From assembly GCA_041797745.1 (NCBI GenBank), contig JBHBZU010000037.1, positions 1-53,116 of the forward strand: a DNA stretch of 53,116 bases. The letters are read 5' to 3'. Shown here piece by piece: positions 25,262 through 33,753 of the stretch (its first letter is position 1; every line of letters begins with the position of its first letter). The DNA is from UBA3871 sp041797745 (GTDB lineage: Bacteria > Bacillota > Clostridia > Peptostreptococcales > Anaerovoracaceae). A program made the position numbers and the translations under genes. The notes under the pieces are model-generated. The model had not been told where the DNA came from. It did not search any database and was given only the letters and a program-made list of their open reading frames with translations.

Positions 25262-26488
25262 TTATATATCTTTTCTGCGGTAGAAAACCTTATCTGCCAC
25301 AAGTTTTTTATAATCCTTATTGTAGAAAGCCACCCCTAAAAATGCCCCCTCATACTTCTTTCCTTTAGGCGCATAAATACTGTAAGCTCTCTTAAAATCT
25401 TCCCTCATTTCCAAAGGGAACTCCTCCTCTTCAAAAGGCGGTTTCTGACTGATTTTTACTTGGTTCATGCGAATATGACCACCGTTTAAAAACCAGCCCG
25501 TCAGTTCATCTGTGATTATAGTCGCTTTCCCGAAGCTCGTCAAAGGCTCATCAATACCGACTATCATAGAATTTATCTCTTCATCAATAGCCTCATACTC
25601 CATGCGTAGCTTTGAATCCACTGCATTCTCCACTCCATAAAGCTTTAACAGCACATCCAATCCGCCGCTTAGAATTTCGGCATCATTCATACGACCTCTA
25701 GGCATCTTTTGAGTCTTTTCCAGCTGGTCGATTACCGCCAGCCGCCTGTCTTTCAAGGCTACAAGTTTCTCAAAATCCACTGCATTTTCTATATCAAAGA
25801 AACCGCTTTTAGTTCTTGTAAGCTCGCACATAGCTGCCCCACAACCGAGTTTCTCACCGACATCAGAGCATATAGTACGAATGTAGGTGCCTTTGGAACA
25901 AGTTACACTATAAGTTACTTTAAGCTCCTCTAAATCTATATCTTCCACTTTCAGTTCTTCAATCCAAATGGTGCGGCGAGGTATCTCCACCTCTTGACCG
26001 TTTCTGGCATAATCATAGAGTCTTCGCCCGTTTACCCATACAGCTGAAAACTTCGGTGGAATTTGCTCAATTTTGCCGTAAAAGCCTGCAAAGGCTTCAC
26101 AAATGCCGGCTTTGGTAAGGGGAATACTGCTATCTCCAAAAGTCAGCTGTCCTTTTTTTAAGGCGTTGCGAATTTCTTCACGCCTATCCTCTACATCCTT
26201 ACCCCAAATATCCAAAGTTTCAGAGGTCACCCCTAAATACATTGAACATTTATAGGTTTTGTAATCAAGCTCTAAATATTCCGGTATACGAGAAGCTGTA
26301 CCTATCCCCACAGGGAGCACTCCTTTTGCTTCCGGATCCAGTGTTCCTGTATGTCCGATTCGCCTTACACCTATCAACTTGCGAAATACATATATTACAT
26401 CATGAGAAGACATCCCCGATGGTTTGTTTACATTAATAATTCCCTCTTTAATCATACTACATATCAGTTTGTGGTATCTATTACCCAC
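25262..26488 (-). CDS. truB: tRNA pseudouridine-55 synthase with an extended C-terminus
   Basis: Up to 408 residues; usual TruB is near 300. It makes pseudouridine 55 in the tRNA T-loop. Landmarks: GIINVNKPSGMSSHDVI, catalytic Asp in GHTGTLDPEAKG, KTYKCSMYLGVTSET, QIPPKFSAVWVNGRRLYDYAR and CSKGTYIRTICSDVG. The catalytic domain ends near residue 255; about 150 residues follow, including an acidic stretch (PPFEEEEFPLEM) and ending in a PUA-like segment (GAFLGVAF). The start is uncertain: GTG at 26488 with weak GGCGG, or ATG at 26455, which better matches the family N-terminus. Confidence 0.93.
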   Translation of the reverse strand: MGNRYHKLICSMIKEGIINVNKPSGMSSHDVIYVFRKLIGVRRIGHTGTLDPEAKGVLPVGIGTASRIPEYLELDYKTYKCSMYLGVTSETLDIWGKDVEDRREEIRNALKKGQLTFGDSSIPLTKAGICEAFAGFYGKIEQIPPKFSAVWVNGRRLYDYARNGQEVEIPRRTIWIEELKVEDIDLEELKVTYSVTCSKGTYIRTICSDVGEKLGCGAAMCELTRTKSGFFDIENAVDFEKLVALKDRRLAVIDQLEKTQKMPRGRMNDAEILSGGLDVLLKLYGVENAVDSKLRMEYEAIDEEINSMIVGIDEPLTSFGKATIITDELTGWFLNGGHIRMNQVKISQKPPFEEEEFPLEMREDFKRAYSIYAPKGKKYEGAFLGVAFYNKDYKKLVADKVFYRRKDI

Positions 26489-26502
26489 TATCCGCCAAGC
26501 TG

Positions 26503-27468
26503 TTATACAACCTTTGGCAGTTCTTCCTTTACGGTTTTGATAGCTTCTGCCATATTTGTCTCAAGGGTGCAGCCTGCTGCTCTTATATGTCCGCCACCGC
26601 CATATTTGGCACAAACAGCAGAAACATCTGCATAAGACTTGGCACGCATACTGACCTTAATGCAGTTTTCATCCTTTTCCTTTAAGAAAACCGCTACCTC
26701 TACACCTGCAATTCCTCGCATAATGTTAATCAGCCCCTCTGTATGCTCCATCTTAGCACCGCACTTTTCAAGCATAGCAGTTGTAACAAATGCAACAGCC
26801 ACTTTACCCTCAGCAATAATTTCCAAAGTGTTTAAAATTTCCGTTTCTACCTTAATTCTTTCCAACGGATTATTCTGATATATGGTATTGCTGATTTCAG
26901 AAAGATTGAACTTCGTATCCATCAGCTCCACCATAATTTCAAAAGTTCTTTTGGTAGTATTGGAATATTGGAAATTACCGCAGTCTGTGGTAATAGCGGC
27001 AAACAATGCACCGCCAATCTTTTCATCTAAAGGGCAATCCATAGCCTTTAACAAGTCAAAAATAATCTCACCTGTAGCAGCTGCTTCAGGCTCTATATAG
27101 TTGTAATCCGCAAAGGGCTTACTTGTTGGATGGTGATCGATACAAATCTTAGTCTTTCCTGCAAGAAAGGTTTCTTTTCTCTCCGGATTTCTGTCAACTT
27201 CACCGTTATCTATTAGGACACAAACCTCAGGTTCATCACCAAAAAGGTTACAGTCCATAGTAACAAGACCGTCTTCATCTAAAAATATTAAGTTGTCAGC
27301 AATAGTATCTTCAATAAGAATACGACATTCTACGCCCTTTTGGTTTAAGGCTCTTGCCAGTGCTTCACATGAACCCAATGCATCTCCGTCAGCATTTGTA
27401 TGAGGAAAGAGAAAAACATTTTCCGCCCCCAGTAACACTTCTCCTATTCTTTTCAAACTATCGTTCAT
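26503..27468 (-). CDS. nrnA: DHH-family phosphoesterase, NrnA (nanoRNase / pAp phosphatase) type
   Basis: 321 residues. It degrades 2-5-mer RNA and dephosphorylates pAp. The DHH domain carries the metal motifs HTNADGDALGS and IDHHPTSKPFADYNY, and the DHHA1 domain ends in KYGGGGHIRAAGC. The ribosome-binding site is AGGTGAAAAGAT. The gene sits between rbfA and truB, the usual place for nrnA in Firmicutes. Confidence 0.94.
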   Translation of the reverse strand: MNDSLKRIGEVLLGAENVFLFPHTNADGDALGSCEALARALNQKGVECRILIEDTIADNLIFLDEDGLVTMDCNLFGDEPEVCVLIDNGEVDRNPERKETFLAGKTKICIDHHPTSKPFADYNYIEPEAAATGEIIFDLLKAMDCPLDEKIGGALFAAITTDCGNFQYSNTTKRTFEIMVELMDTKFNLSEISNTIYQNNPLERIKVETEILNTLEIIAEGKVAVAFVTTAMLEKCGAKMEHTEGLINIMRGIAGVEVAVFLKEKDENCIKVSMRAKSYADVSAVCAKYGGGGHIRAAGCTLETNMAEAIKTVKEELPKVV

Positions 27469-27486
27469 ATCTTTTCACCTGTTTCC

Positions 27487-27924
27487 CTAAAGTTCCTTGA
27501 GGATATCATCTATTTCAGAATTGATATCCTTTTCTTCAGGTTCTTCATCATGTTTAATACCCAAAGAATTGATAACCTCATTCATGTGACTGCCATATTC
27601 CATGGAATTGTCTATCTTAAAGGTTAATTCAGGCACATGTCGTACCTTAAGGCGATGACCCACTTCTGAACGAATCATGCCCTTTGCCTTATTAAAGCCT
27701 GCAAGAACATCCGCTTTTTGCTCATCAGTGGCATAGCCTGAAGTTCCAAAACCGAGAATTGATACAAAAACTGTAGCATAGCTTCCGTCACTGCTTACAT
27801 CAACAGCCGATATGCTAACTAAGTTTTCAACAATTCTTGGGTCCTTAAGTTCTCGCAATATAAGTTCAGAGATTATTCGACGAATCTCTTCCCCCATGCG
27901 TCCCGCTCTATGTCCTTTTCCCAT
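27487..27924 (-). CDS. rbfA: 30S ribosome-binding factor A
   Basis: 145 residues. A KH-type fold protein that matures the 30S subunit. Landmarks are HRAGRMGEEIRRIISELI, LKDPRI, VSISAVDVSSDGSYATVFVS and the C-terminal VRHVPELTFKIDNSMEYG. An acidic tail (EEPEEKDINSEIDDI) follows. It lies downstream of infB, with a 183-bp gap that is longer than usual in this cluster. Confidence 0.96.
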   Translation of the reverse strand: MGKGHRAGRMGEEIRRIISELILRELKDPRIVENLVSISAVDVSSDGSYATVFVSILGFGTSGYATDEQKADVLAGFNKAKGMIRSEVGHRLKVRHVPELTFKIDNSMEYGSHMNEVINSLGIKHDEEPEEKDINSEIDDILKEL

Positions 27925-28041
27925 TTCCTATTCCTTTCTTGGTAGAAATCGCTAGTGGTAATATTTATCAAAATTGAAGAATATGCTATTAGTGAGATGG
28001 CTGTATCTTGTATAGATAGATTTCAGGAGTAGCCGTCACCA

Positions 28042-28064
28042 AAACTTAATCCTAATCTAAGTTT
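28042..28064. repeat. Small inverted repeat in the infB-rbfA gap
   Basis: AAACTTA and TAAGTTT (28042-28048/28058-28064) form a 7-bp stem in the 183-bp gap. No T-run and no credible gene accompany it; a 14-codon minus-strand frame is too short to support. Confidence 0.35.
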
Positions 28065-28107
28065 CATGTAACAGCCGCCACACAAGCCAACTTATCTAAT
28101 TCGAAGT

Positions 28108-31044
28108 TTAGCGCTCAATTTCCTGCATTTCGAAGCACTCAATAACGTCACCCTCTTTGAGATCGTTATAGTTTTCGATACCTATACCACATTCAAAGCC
28201 CTGTGCAACTTCCTTTGCGTCGTCTTTGAATCTCTTCAAGGATGAAATCTTTCCCTCGTGAATTACGATACCCTCACGAACCAGTCTCACTTGAGCGTTA
28301 CGAACCACCTTACCGTCTGTTACATAAGCACCGCCAATGATACCTACACCGGGTACCTTAAATGTAGTACGAATTTCTACGCTACCAAGAACAACTTCCT
28401 TATATTCGGGATCCAGCATACCTTTCATAGCAGCTTCCACATCGTCAATAATATCGTAAATTACACGATATGTTCTGATTTCAATGCCGTCGCGTTCCGC
28501 CATAGTAGTAACCGCAGCGGATGGGCGCACATTGAAGCCAATGATAACCGCTTTAGAAGTTCCTGCCAGCATAACGTCGGACTCATTGATAGTACCAACG
28601 CCTGTGTGAATAATCTTAACACGAACATTTTCATTTTGAAGCTTTTCCAAGGATGCCTCAATAGCACCTACGGAACCTTGTACGTCACCCTTTATTATGA
28701 GGTTCAGCTCCTTGATTTCTCCCTCTTGAATCTGGCTAAAGAGCTGTTCTAATGTAGTTGAAGCATTGCGTGCCAATACCTCTTCTCTTAACTTTGTTCT
28801 TCTCTTATCTGCAATATCACGGGCTAATGACGGATCCTTAACAGCATTAAACTCATCTCCTGCTTCAGGAACCTCATCAAGACCTAAAATCTCAACGGCA
28901 GTAGCAGGACCAGCCTTAACTATCTCATCGCCTTTGAAATTGCTCATTGCACGAATACGACCTGCACAAGTACCTGCTACGATGGACATACCTGATTTAA
29001 GAGTACCGTTCATTACCAGCAAGGTGGCAACAGGTCCCTTGGCCTTATCAAGTCTTGCTTCGATAACTGTACCCATAGCATATCTGTTAGGGTTTGCCTT
29101 AAGCTCAAGAACTTCCGCCTGCAAGAGAACCATTTCAAGAAGATTTGTAATCCCATCTCCCTTTTTAGCGGAAACCGGCACGGTTATAACATCTCCACCC
29201 CAGTCTTCTACTAAAATGCCGTGCTCTGTGAGCTCCTGCTTAACTCTGTCAGGATTAGCTGCCGGCTTGTCCATCTTGTTGATTGCTACGATAATAGGTA
29301 CTCCCGCAGCTTTTGCATGGGAAATTGACTCAATAGTCTGAGGCATTACACCGTCGTCTGCTGCTACTACCAGTATCGCAATATCTGTTGAATGTGCACC
29401 ACGGGCACGCATTGCCGTAAAGGCTTCATGTCCCGGTGTATCCAAGAATACAATTTTTTGTCCGTTAATAGTTACCTCGGAAGCACCGATGTGCTGGGTA
29501 ATACCGCCGGATTCTCCTGCTGTTACGTTAGTTTTTCTGATAGCATCAAGCAAAGATGTCTTACCATGGTCAACGTGACCCATAACAGTTACAATAGGTG
29601 GGCGTGGCTTGAGATCTTCTTCCTTATCCTCAAAGTTTTCAATGCCCTCTTCAAACTCGTCCTCAACAACCTTACCTATAACAATCGGCACTCCGACTTC
29701 ATCTGCTAAAATCTGCACAGTATCTTCATCAAGATTCTGATTGATATTAGCCATAATACCCATCTTCATAAGAGCCATAATAGCGGAAGCTGTGGAACAT
29801 TTTGTCTGCTCACAAAAACCTGCTACTGTAATAGGTACATTGATTATTACTGTGCCTGTTGGCAATTCTTCAAGGTTAATAGTCGGTTCTTCAACTATCT
29901 TTTCTTTTTTAACATGCTTCTTCGGTTTAGCAGCCTTTTCCAGAGATCTTTCACCATAAGACTTTCTAGGCTTTCCACCCTCAAAACGATGGTCTCTGTT
30001 CTTCTCTCTTTCCTTATCCTTGTCCTTGCTATGTCCGAAATCATCGCGTTTAGGCTTGGCAATTCCCATATCCGGCTTGTCTTCACGTCTTGGGCCTCCC
30101 GCAGTTCTTCCTTGTGGTGCGCCTTGACGTCTGTCTTCAAACTTGCCGCCCTCACGTCCGCCGCGACCGTTTCTTTCACCGCGATTGTCATTTCTGTCTC
30201 TGTTGTAGCCGCCGCGACTGTCTCTATCTCCGCGGTTATCGTTTCTGTCTCTGTTGTAGCCTCCGCGACCGTCTCTATCTCCGCGATTGTCGTTTCTGTC
30301 TCTGTTGTAGCCATCACCGTCTCTGCGAGGTCTTTCTCCGTTTCTGTTATCGCCCCTTGCAGCTCTTTCCGCTTCTCTTGCTTTCTTGTCAAGGATTCTC
30401 TGTGGAAGCGGTCTAACATCTCTCTTAGGCTTTTCAGGAGTCTCTACTGCCTTGGCAGTTACTTCAGGCTTCACCTCTTCATTTGCAGGTATCGTATTAG
30501 CTATTGTTGCCTCAACCTTTGTTTCTTCAACCTTTGGTGCCTCTGCCTTAACCTCAGGTGTATCTTTCTTCGGTAACGGGGTACCCTCTATAACCTTTGC
30601 CGCAGCCGCTTTAGCTGCGTCTCTTTCGTCTAAAGCCTTTGAAGCCACAGGCTTACCCATTGGCAGACGCTGACGAAGAGGGTCTTCCTTGTATGGAACA
30701 GGCTTACCCATTGGCATTTTAGCTCCCGTTGGGCGTGCTCCTGTTGTTGTACCTGTCTGTGCAGTCTTTACAGCCGGCTTAACAGGCATAGGGATATTAG
30801 CTTTTTTTACTACAACCTTAGGTTCGTTGTCCTTAACGTCCTCTTTCTTCGGAGAAACCTTTACTATCTTTGTTTCATTTCCTGCATTTGAATGACTTAC
30901 AGAATTGCGAAGAGTCGCAACCTGAGTATCATCCAAAGCGCTCATATGACTTTTAACAGCCATACCCATATTGCCTGCCTTTTCCAGCAGATCCTTACTA
31001 TTTATTCCAAGTTCTTTTGCCAATTCATGTACTTTCATTGTCAT
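28108..31044 (-). CDS. infB: Translation initiation factor IF-2
   Basis: 978 residues. GTPase that brings fMet-tRNA to the ribosome. Two N-terminal IF2N helical modules (KVHELAKELGINSKDLLEK; about residues 400-455) flank a long, low-complexity linker rich in Lys, Pro, Arg, Asp and Gly (about 60-385), including three 17-residue repeats. The G domain begins at 483 with GHVDHGKT (489-496), then DTPGHEAF and NKMDKP. C-terminal domains 2-4 include the fMet-tRNA-binding end (GDVIECFEM). GGAGGTGGTTCG precedes the start. It is 11 bp after ylxQ. Confidence 0.98.
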   Translation of the reverse strand: MTMKVHELAKELGINSKDLLEKAGNMGMAVKSHMSALDDTQVATLRNSVSHSNAGNETKIVKVSPKKEDVKDNEPKVVVKKANIPMPVKPAVKTAQTGTTTGARPTGAKMPMGKPVPYKEDPLRQRLPMGKPVASKALDERDAAKAAAAKVIEGTPLPKKDTPEVKAEAPKVEETKVEATIANTIPANEEVKPEVTAKAVETPEKPKRDVRPLPQRILDKKAREAERAARGDNRNGERPRRDGDGYNRDRNDNRGDRDGRGGYNRDRNDNRGDRDSRGGYNRDRNDNRGERNGRGGREGGKFEDRRQGAPQGRTAGGPRREDKPDMGIAKPKRDDFGHSKDKDKEREKNRDHRFEGGKPRKSYGERSLEKAAKPKKHVKKEKIVEEPTINLEELPTGTVIINVPITVAGFCEQTKCSTASAIMALMKMGIMANINQNLDEDTVQILADEVGVPIVIGKVVEDEFEEGIENFEDKEEDLKPRPPIVTVMGHVDHGKTSLLDAIRKTNVTAGESGGITQHIGASEVTINGQKIVFLDTPGHEAFTAMRARGAHSTDIAILVVAADDGVMPQTIESISHAKAAGVPIIVAINKMDKPAANPDRVKQELTEHGILVEDWGGDVITVPVSAKKGDGITNLLEMVLLQAEVLELKANPNRYAMGTVIEARLDKAKGPVATLLVMNGTLKSGMSIVAGTCAGRIRAMSNFKGDEIVKAGPATAVEILGLDEVPEAGDEFNAVKDPSLARDIADKRRTKLREEVLARNASTTLEQLFSQIQEGEIKELNLIIKGDVQGSVGAIEASLEKLQNENVRVKIIHTGVGTINESDVMLAGTSKAVIIGFNVRPSAAVTTMAERDGIEIRTYRVIYDIIDDVEAAMKGMLDPEYKEVVLGSVEIRTTFKVPGVGIIGGAYVTDGKVVRNAQVRLVREGIVIHEGKISSLKRFKDDAKEVAQGFECGIGIENYNDLKEGDVIECFEMQEIER
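30160..30312. repeat. Three in-frame 51-bp tandem repeats inside infB
   Basis: They encode GYNRDRNDNRGDRDGRG, then GYNRDRNDNRGDRDSRG, then GYNRDRNDNRGERNGRG (residues 245-295). The DNA copies are nearly identical, so copy number could vary between strains without breaking the frame. Confidence 0.9.
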
Positions 31045-31055
31045 CGAACCACCTC

Positions 31056-31379
31056 CTAGTTTTCCTTTTTAACTTCTGTTTCGTCTATTTCTTTCAACAT
31101 GCACTCTGCGAAGTGTGCATCTGTAATAACAAATATTGTTCTTCCCGAACTACCGATGATATGGCTTAAATTGTCGCTCTCACCATATATTCTGTAGGGA
31201 ATCCCCTTAGCTTTCGCTTCAACGGTCAGTTTTTTAACTGTATTTTCAGCCGCATCTTCAGAAATGATTAATAATTTTCCCTTGCCCTTTTTCATAGTAA
31301 TGGAGCAGGTTCCCGTTCCTGATACAACCTTTCTTGCCCTTGCAGCAAATCCGAGAAGACTTTCAAATTTATTTTTCAA
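31056..31379 (-). CDS. L7Ae/L30e-type RNA-binding protein YlxQ
   Basis: 107 residues. Small RNA-binding protein of the L7Ae/L30e/S12e fold, encoded between rnpM and infB as in most Firmicutes. It begins with FESLLGFAARARKVVSGTG and has LLIISEDAAENTVKKL and the C-terminal IFVITDAHFAECML. The start is a TTG at 31379 with AAAGG upstream and no suitable ATG nearby. B. subtilis relatives bind kink-turn RNA; the cellular target here is unknown. Confidence 0.9.
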   Translation of the reverse strand: MKNKFESLLGFAARARKVVSGTGTCSITMKKGKGKLLIISEDAAENTVKKLTVEAKAKGIPYRIYGESDNLSHIIGSSGRTIFVITDAHFAECMLKEIDETEVKKEN

Positions 31380-31395
31380 GACAGTCAGCCTTTCT

Positions 31396-31677
31396 TTATT
31401 TATCTGCGTTTACCATAGTTCGTAGCTCCTCAAAGATATCCGCCAGCATATCTGCGGGAATATTCGTATGAAGATTTCGTCCTATTGCTCTTCTTTGTTC
31501 AGCCTTTTCGATACATGTCAGATTTTTACACACATATACCCCTCGACCTTTTTCTCTATCTGCAATATCTATGCAGGCATATCCATCTCTTCCGCCGATT
31601 TTGATAAGTTCAGTCTTTGGAAAGGATTTCATGCATCCGCAGCATCTTCGCATAGGTACATTTTGAATTTCATTCAT
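31396..31677 (-). CDS. rnpM: RNase P modulator RnpM (YlxR)
   Basis: 93 residues. The YlxR pattern is complete: P-R-x-C-x-GC (PMRRCCGCMKSFPKTEL), an isolated D, GRGVYVC, and a final C-x-A (TCIEKAEQRRAIGR). Four or five conserved cysteines could bind a metal. The B. subtilis relative modulates RNase P. The gene follows nusA and overlaps nothing; the start follows ATAGGAAAAAATAT. Confidence 0.93.
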   Translation of the reverse strand: MNEIQNVPMRRCCGCMKSFPKTELIKIGGRDGYACIDIADREKGRGVYVCKNLTCIEKAEQRRAIGRNLHTNIPADMLADIFEELRTMVNADK

Positions 31678-31700
31678 ATATTTTTTCCTATCAGTTAATT

Positions 31701-32864
31701 TTATTCCTGAACCTCTGTAACTTCAATTTCAGGTTCTTCGCCGGCTTCAAGCTTTTCAGCCTCTACCGCTTCTTCTGTTTCTGCTAAAGTATCATCTTCA
31801 TCAAAGTATTCGATTTCAGGCTCACCCTCTTCAAAGTACTGGGTATGGGACTTAATGTCTATCTTCCATCCGCATAGCTTCGCTGCCAGTCTTACATTTT
31901 GACCCTCTTTGCCGATAGCAAGGGACAGCTGGTAATCCGGAACAACGACTGTTGCCGCCTTTTCATCTTCGTTTAAGGTAACCTTTTCAACCTTAGCAGG
32001 AGAAAGAACGCTGGCAATAAGTTCAGCAGGATCTTCGCTCCAAACAATAATATCAATCTTTTCGCCGCCAAGTTCATCAACAATGGTCTGAACTCTTACA
32101 CCTCTCGGTCCTACACAGCTACCTACAGGATCAACATTTTCATCCTCTGTCCAAACAGCAATCTTGGTACGTGAACCCGCTTCTCTGGAGATGTTCTTTA
32201 TTAGCACAACACCATCTTCAATTTCAGGTACCTCAAGCTCAAAGAGTCTTCTTACAAGACCCGGATGGCTGCGAGAAAGGAATACCTGCGGTCCTTTGGT
32301 AGTACGACGCACATCCATTATATAAACTTTAATGCGGTCGTTAACCTGATAATGTTCCCCCGGTACCTGTTCAGTTAAGGAAAGGATACCCTCTGTTCTG
32401 CCCATATTTACGTATATAGTTCCGTTAGTAATTCTTTGAACGGTTCCTGTAATGAGTTCACCTTGTCTTTGGCTGTAATCATCGTAAACCATGCCTCTTT
32501 CGGCTTCGCGAATACGCTGTACCACTACCTGCTTTGCAGTTTGTGCCGCAATACGTCCAAAATCTCTTGGAGTAACCTGCCATTCCACCACATCGCCTAC
32601 TTCGTATCTAGGGTCAAACTCTCTTGCGTCCTCTAAACTAATCTGGCAAAGCTCGTCTTCGACCTCTTCTACAACGTCTCTACGCATGAAAACGTCGATG
32701 TCTCCCTCTTCTCTATCAATATTAACGCGAACATTCTGGCTGGTTCCATAATTTTTCTTATAGGCGGACACCAGTGCAGATTCGATAGCGTCAATGAGGA
32801 CTTCTTTGGAAATTTGTTTTTCTTTTTCGAGATCTTCAATTGCCTTGATAAATTCTCTGTTCAT
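31701..32864 (-). CDS. nusA: Transcription termination/antitermination factor NusA
   Basis: 387 residues from the ATG at 32864, with AAAGGAGATACGATA; the in-frame start at 32882 lacks a site. The N-terminal RNA-polymerase-binding domain (NREFIKAIEDLEKEKQ), an S1 domain (GELITGTVQRITNGTIYVN), and two KH domains (GSCVGPRGVRVQ; AIGKEGQNVRLAAKLCGW) are in order. A short acidic tail of about 40 residues (FDEDDTLAETEE) replaces the acidic repeats of proteobacteria. It lies second in the rimP-nusA-rnpM-ylxQ-infB operon. Confidence 0.97.
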   Translation of the reverse strand: MNREFIKAIEDLEKEKQISKEVLIDAIESALVSAYKKNYGTSQNVRVNIDREEGDIDVFMRRDVVEEVEDELCQISLEDAREFDPRYEVGDVVEWQVTPRDFGRIAAQTAKQVVVQRIREAERGMVYDDYSQRQGELITGTVQRITNGTIYVNMGRTEGILSLTEQVPGEHYQVNDRIKVYIMDVRRTTKGPQVFLSRSHPGLVRRLFELEVPEIEDGVVLIKNISREAGSRTKIAVWTEDENVDPVGSCVGPRGVRVQTIVDELGGEKIDIIVWSEDPAELIASVLSPAKVEKVTLNEDEKAATVVVPDYQLSLAIGKEGQNVRLAAKLCGWKIDIKSHTQYFEEGEPEIEYFDEDDTLAETEEAVEAEKLEAGEEPEIEVTEVQE

Positions 32865-32904
32865 TATCGTATCTCCTTTCATATATAAACATATATGTAT
32901 TTAA

Positions 32905-33453
32905 CTAAAATATTACGGAAAGTTTTACCTTGGAAACCTGTTCAAAAGGAATTTCATAGCGAACAGCCTCACTGCGCTTCGGTTTGGCTCCCTTATTTTT
33001 GCTTGGTATGACAGGGGCGTCCTCAATAATCAGCTTTCCCTCTTTCATACTTCCCTCTATTCCAATAAGGGTGGCTTCCGTAAAGGTCTTTTTCCCGTCA
33101 AAAGCACTGTAAAGGCTTACGTCTATCGGTTTTCCGGCAAATCTTTTAAAATCAGCTTCCTTTATGAGCGCTCTGTCCATACCCGGTGAACTTACCTCCA
33201 AGTAATAGTTTTGCTCAATGGGATCTTCTTCATCTAAACGTTCCGAAAGGTATCTGGAAACCAGTTCACAATCATCAGTGTCGATATACTGTTCTTCTTC
33301 TCCATCTTCAGATACAGGCTTTTCAATATAAACCCTGAGGTACCATTCCTTTCCCTCCTTTACAAACTCTACATTGTAAAGCTCCAGTCCGTTTTCTTCA
33401 AGAAAACCTCCCAGCATTTCTTCAATTTTTTCGCTGATTTTTGTCTTTGCCAT
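32905..33453 (-). CDS. rimP: Ribosome maturation factor RimP
   Basis: 182 residues, slightly above the usual 150. RimP binds S12/S5 and assists 30S assembly. Landmarks are LELYNVEFVKEGKEWYLRVYIE, DDCELVSRYLSERLDEEDPI and YYLEVSSPGMDRAL. The extension holds a lysine-rich loop (SKNKGAKPKRS). AAGGAGGAAAG precedes the start. It heads the operon and has its own promoter (33604-33632) and a structured leader of about 145 nt. Confidence 0.95.
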   Translation of the reverse strand: MAKTKISEKIEEMLGGFLEENGLELYNVEFVKEGKEWYLRVYIEKPVSEDGEEEQYIDTDDCELVSRYLSERLDEEDPIEQNYYLEVSSPGMDRALIKEADFKRFAGKPIDVSLYSAFDGKKTFTEATLIGIEGSMKEGKLIIEDAPVIPSKNKGAKPKRSEAVRYEIPFEQVSKVKLSVIF

Positions 33454-33476
33454 CTTTCCTCCTTGTTCCCTGCAAT

Positions 33477-33532
33477 TAAAAGTAATTTTACCGCCTGCAC
33501 GGCTTTAATTTCTACTTTTAGCTGCGGTAAAA
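33477..33532 (-). repeat. Interlocked inverted repeats in the rimP leader
   Basis: Two inverted repeats interleave: TAAAAGTA (33477-33484) with TACTTTTA (33513-33520), and TTTTACCGC (33486-33494) with GCGGTAAAA (33524-33532). The order A-B-A'-B' allows a pseudoknot or two mutually exclusive stems immediately ahead of the rimP ribosome-binding site. Confidence 0.6.
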
Positions 33533-33548
33533 AGTTTCTTACATAATC

Positions 33549-33577
33549 AGAAGAGTGGACCCGAAATCCACTCTTCT
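33549..33577 (-). repeat. 11-bp hairpin in the rimP leader
   Basis: AGAAGAGTGGA (33549-33559) pairs perfectly with TCCACTCTTCT (33567-33577) around 7 nt. No T-run follows closely on either strand, so it is more likely a leader structure than a terminator. Confidence 0.6.
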
Positions 33578-33603
33578 AGTCTTACCATAATCTAACTTTT
33601 ATA

Positions 33604-33632
33604 ATTCTAACATACATATAGTAGAAAAGCAA
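33604..33632 (-). promoter_or_regulatory. Promoter of the rimP-nusA-infB operon
   Basis: TTGCTT (33632-33627) and TAGAAT (33609-33604) lie 17 bp apart on the minus strand. Transcription would start near 33597. Confidence 0.7.
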
Positions 33633-33644
33633 GGAATAAATTCC

Positions 33645-33704
33645 TGTCGCAAAGTGCCTATGTCGCAAAGTGATGTTAAAGTACTGTTAAAGCGCCACAA
33701 AGTG
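33645..33704. repeat. Short repeats just upstream of the rimP promoter
   Basis: TGTCGCAAAGTG occurs at 33645-33656 and 33661-33672, 16 bp apart, with a diverged copy CGCCACAAAGTG at 33693-33704. TGTTAAAG is repeated at 33674-33681 and 33685-33692. They lie directly upstream of the -35 and could be a regulator-binding array. No terminator for polC is obvious in this 300-bp polC-rimP gap, and there is no gene. Confidence 0.55.
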
Positions 33705-33753
33705 ATTCACATTGATTCATAGTGACTTCCCGCCTTTAAAAATCTCTGCATTT

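Noticed and set aside
27925..28107. Insertion-sequence remnant between infB and rbfA
   Set aside because: No terminal inverted repeats, target duplication or transposase fragment could be seen.
30160..30312. CRISPR-like array
   Set aside because: The units are contiguous, in frame within infB and without spacers.
29914..30576. Overlapping open frames on both strands across the infB linker
   Set aside because: They read the Arg/Asp/Gly repeat DNA in other frames and give only repetitive Ser/Val/Thr or Cys/Arg strings.
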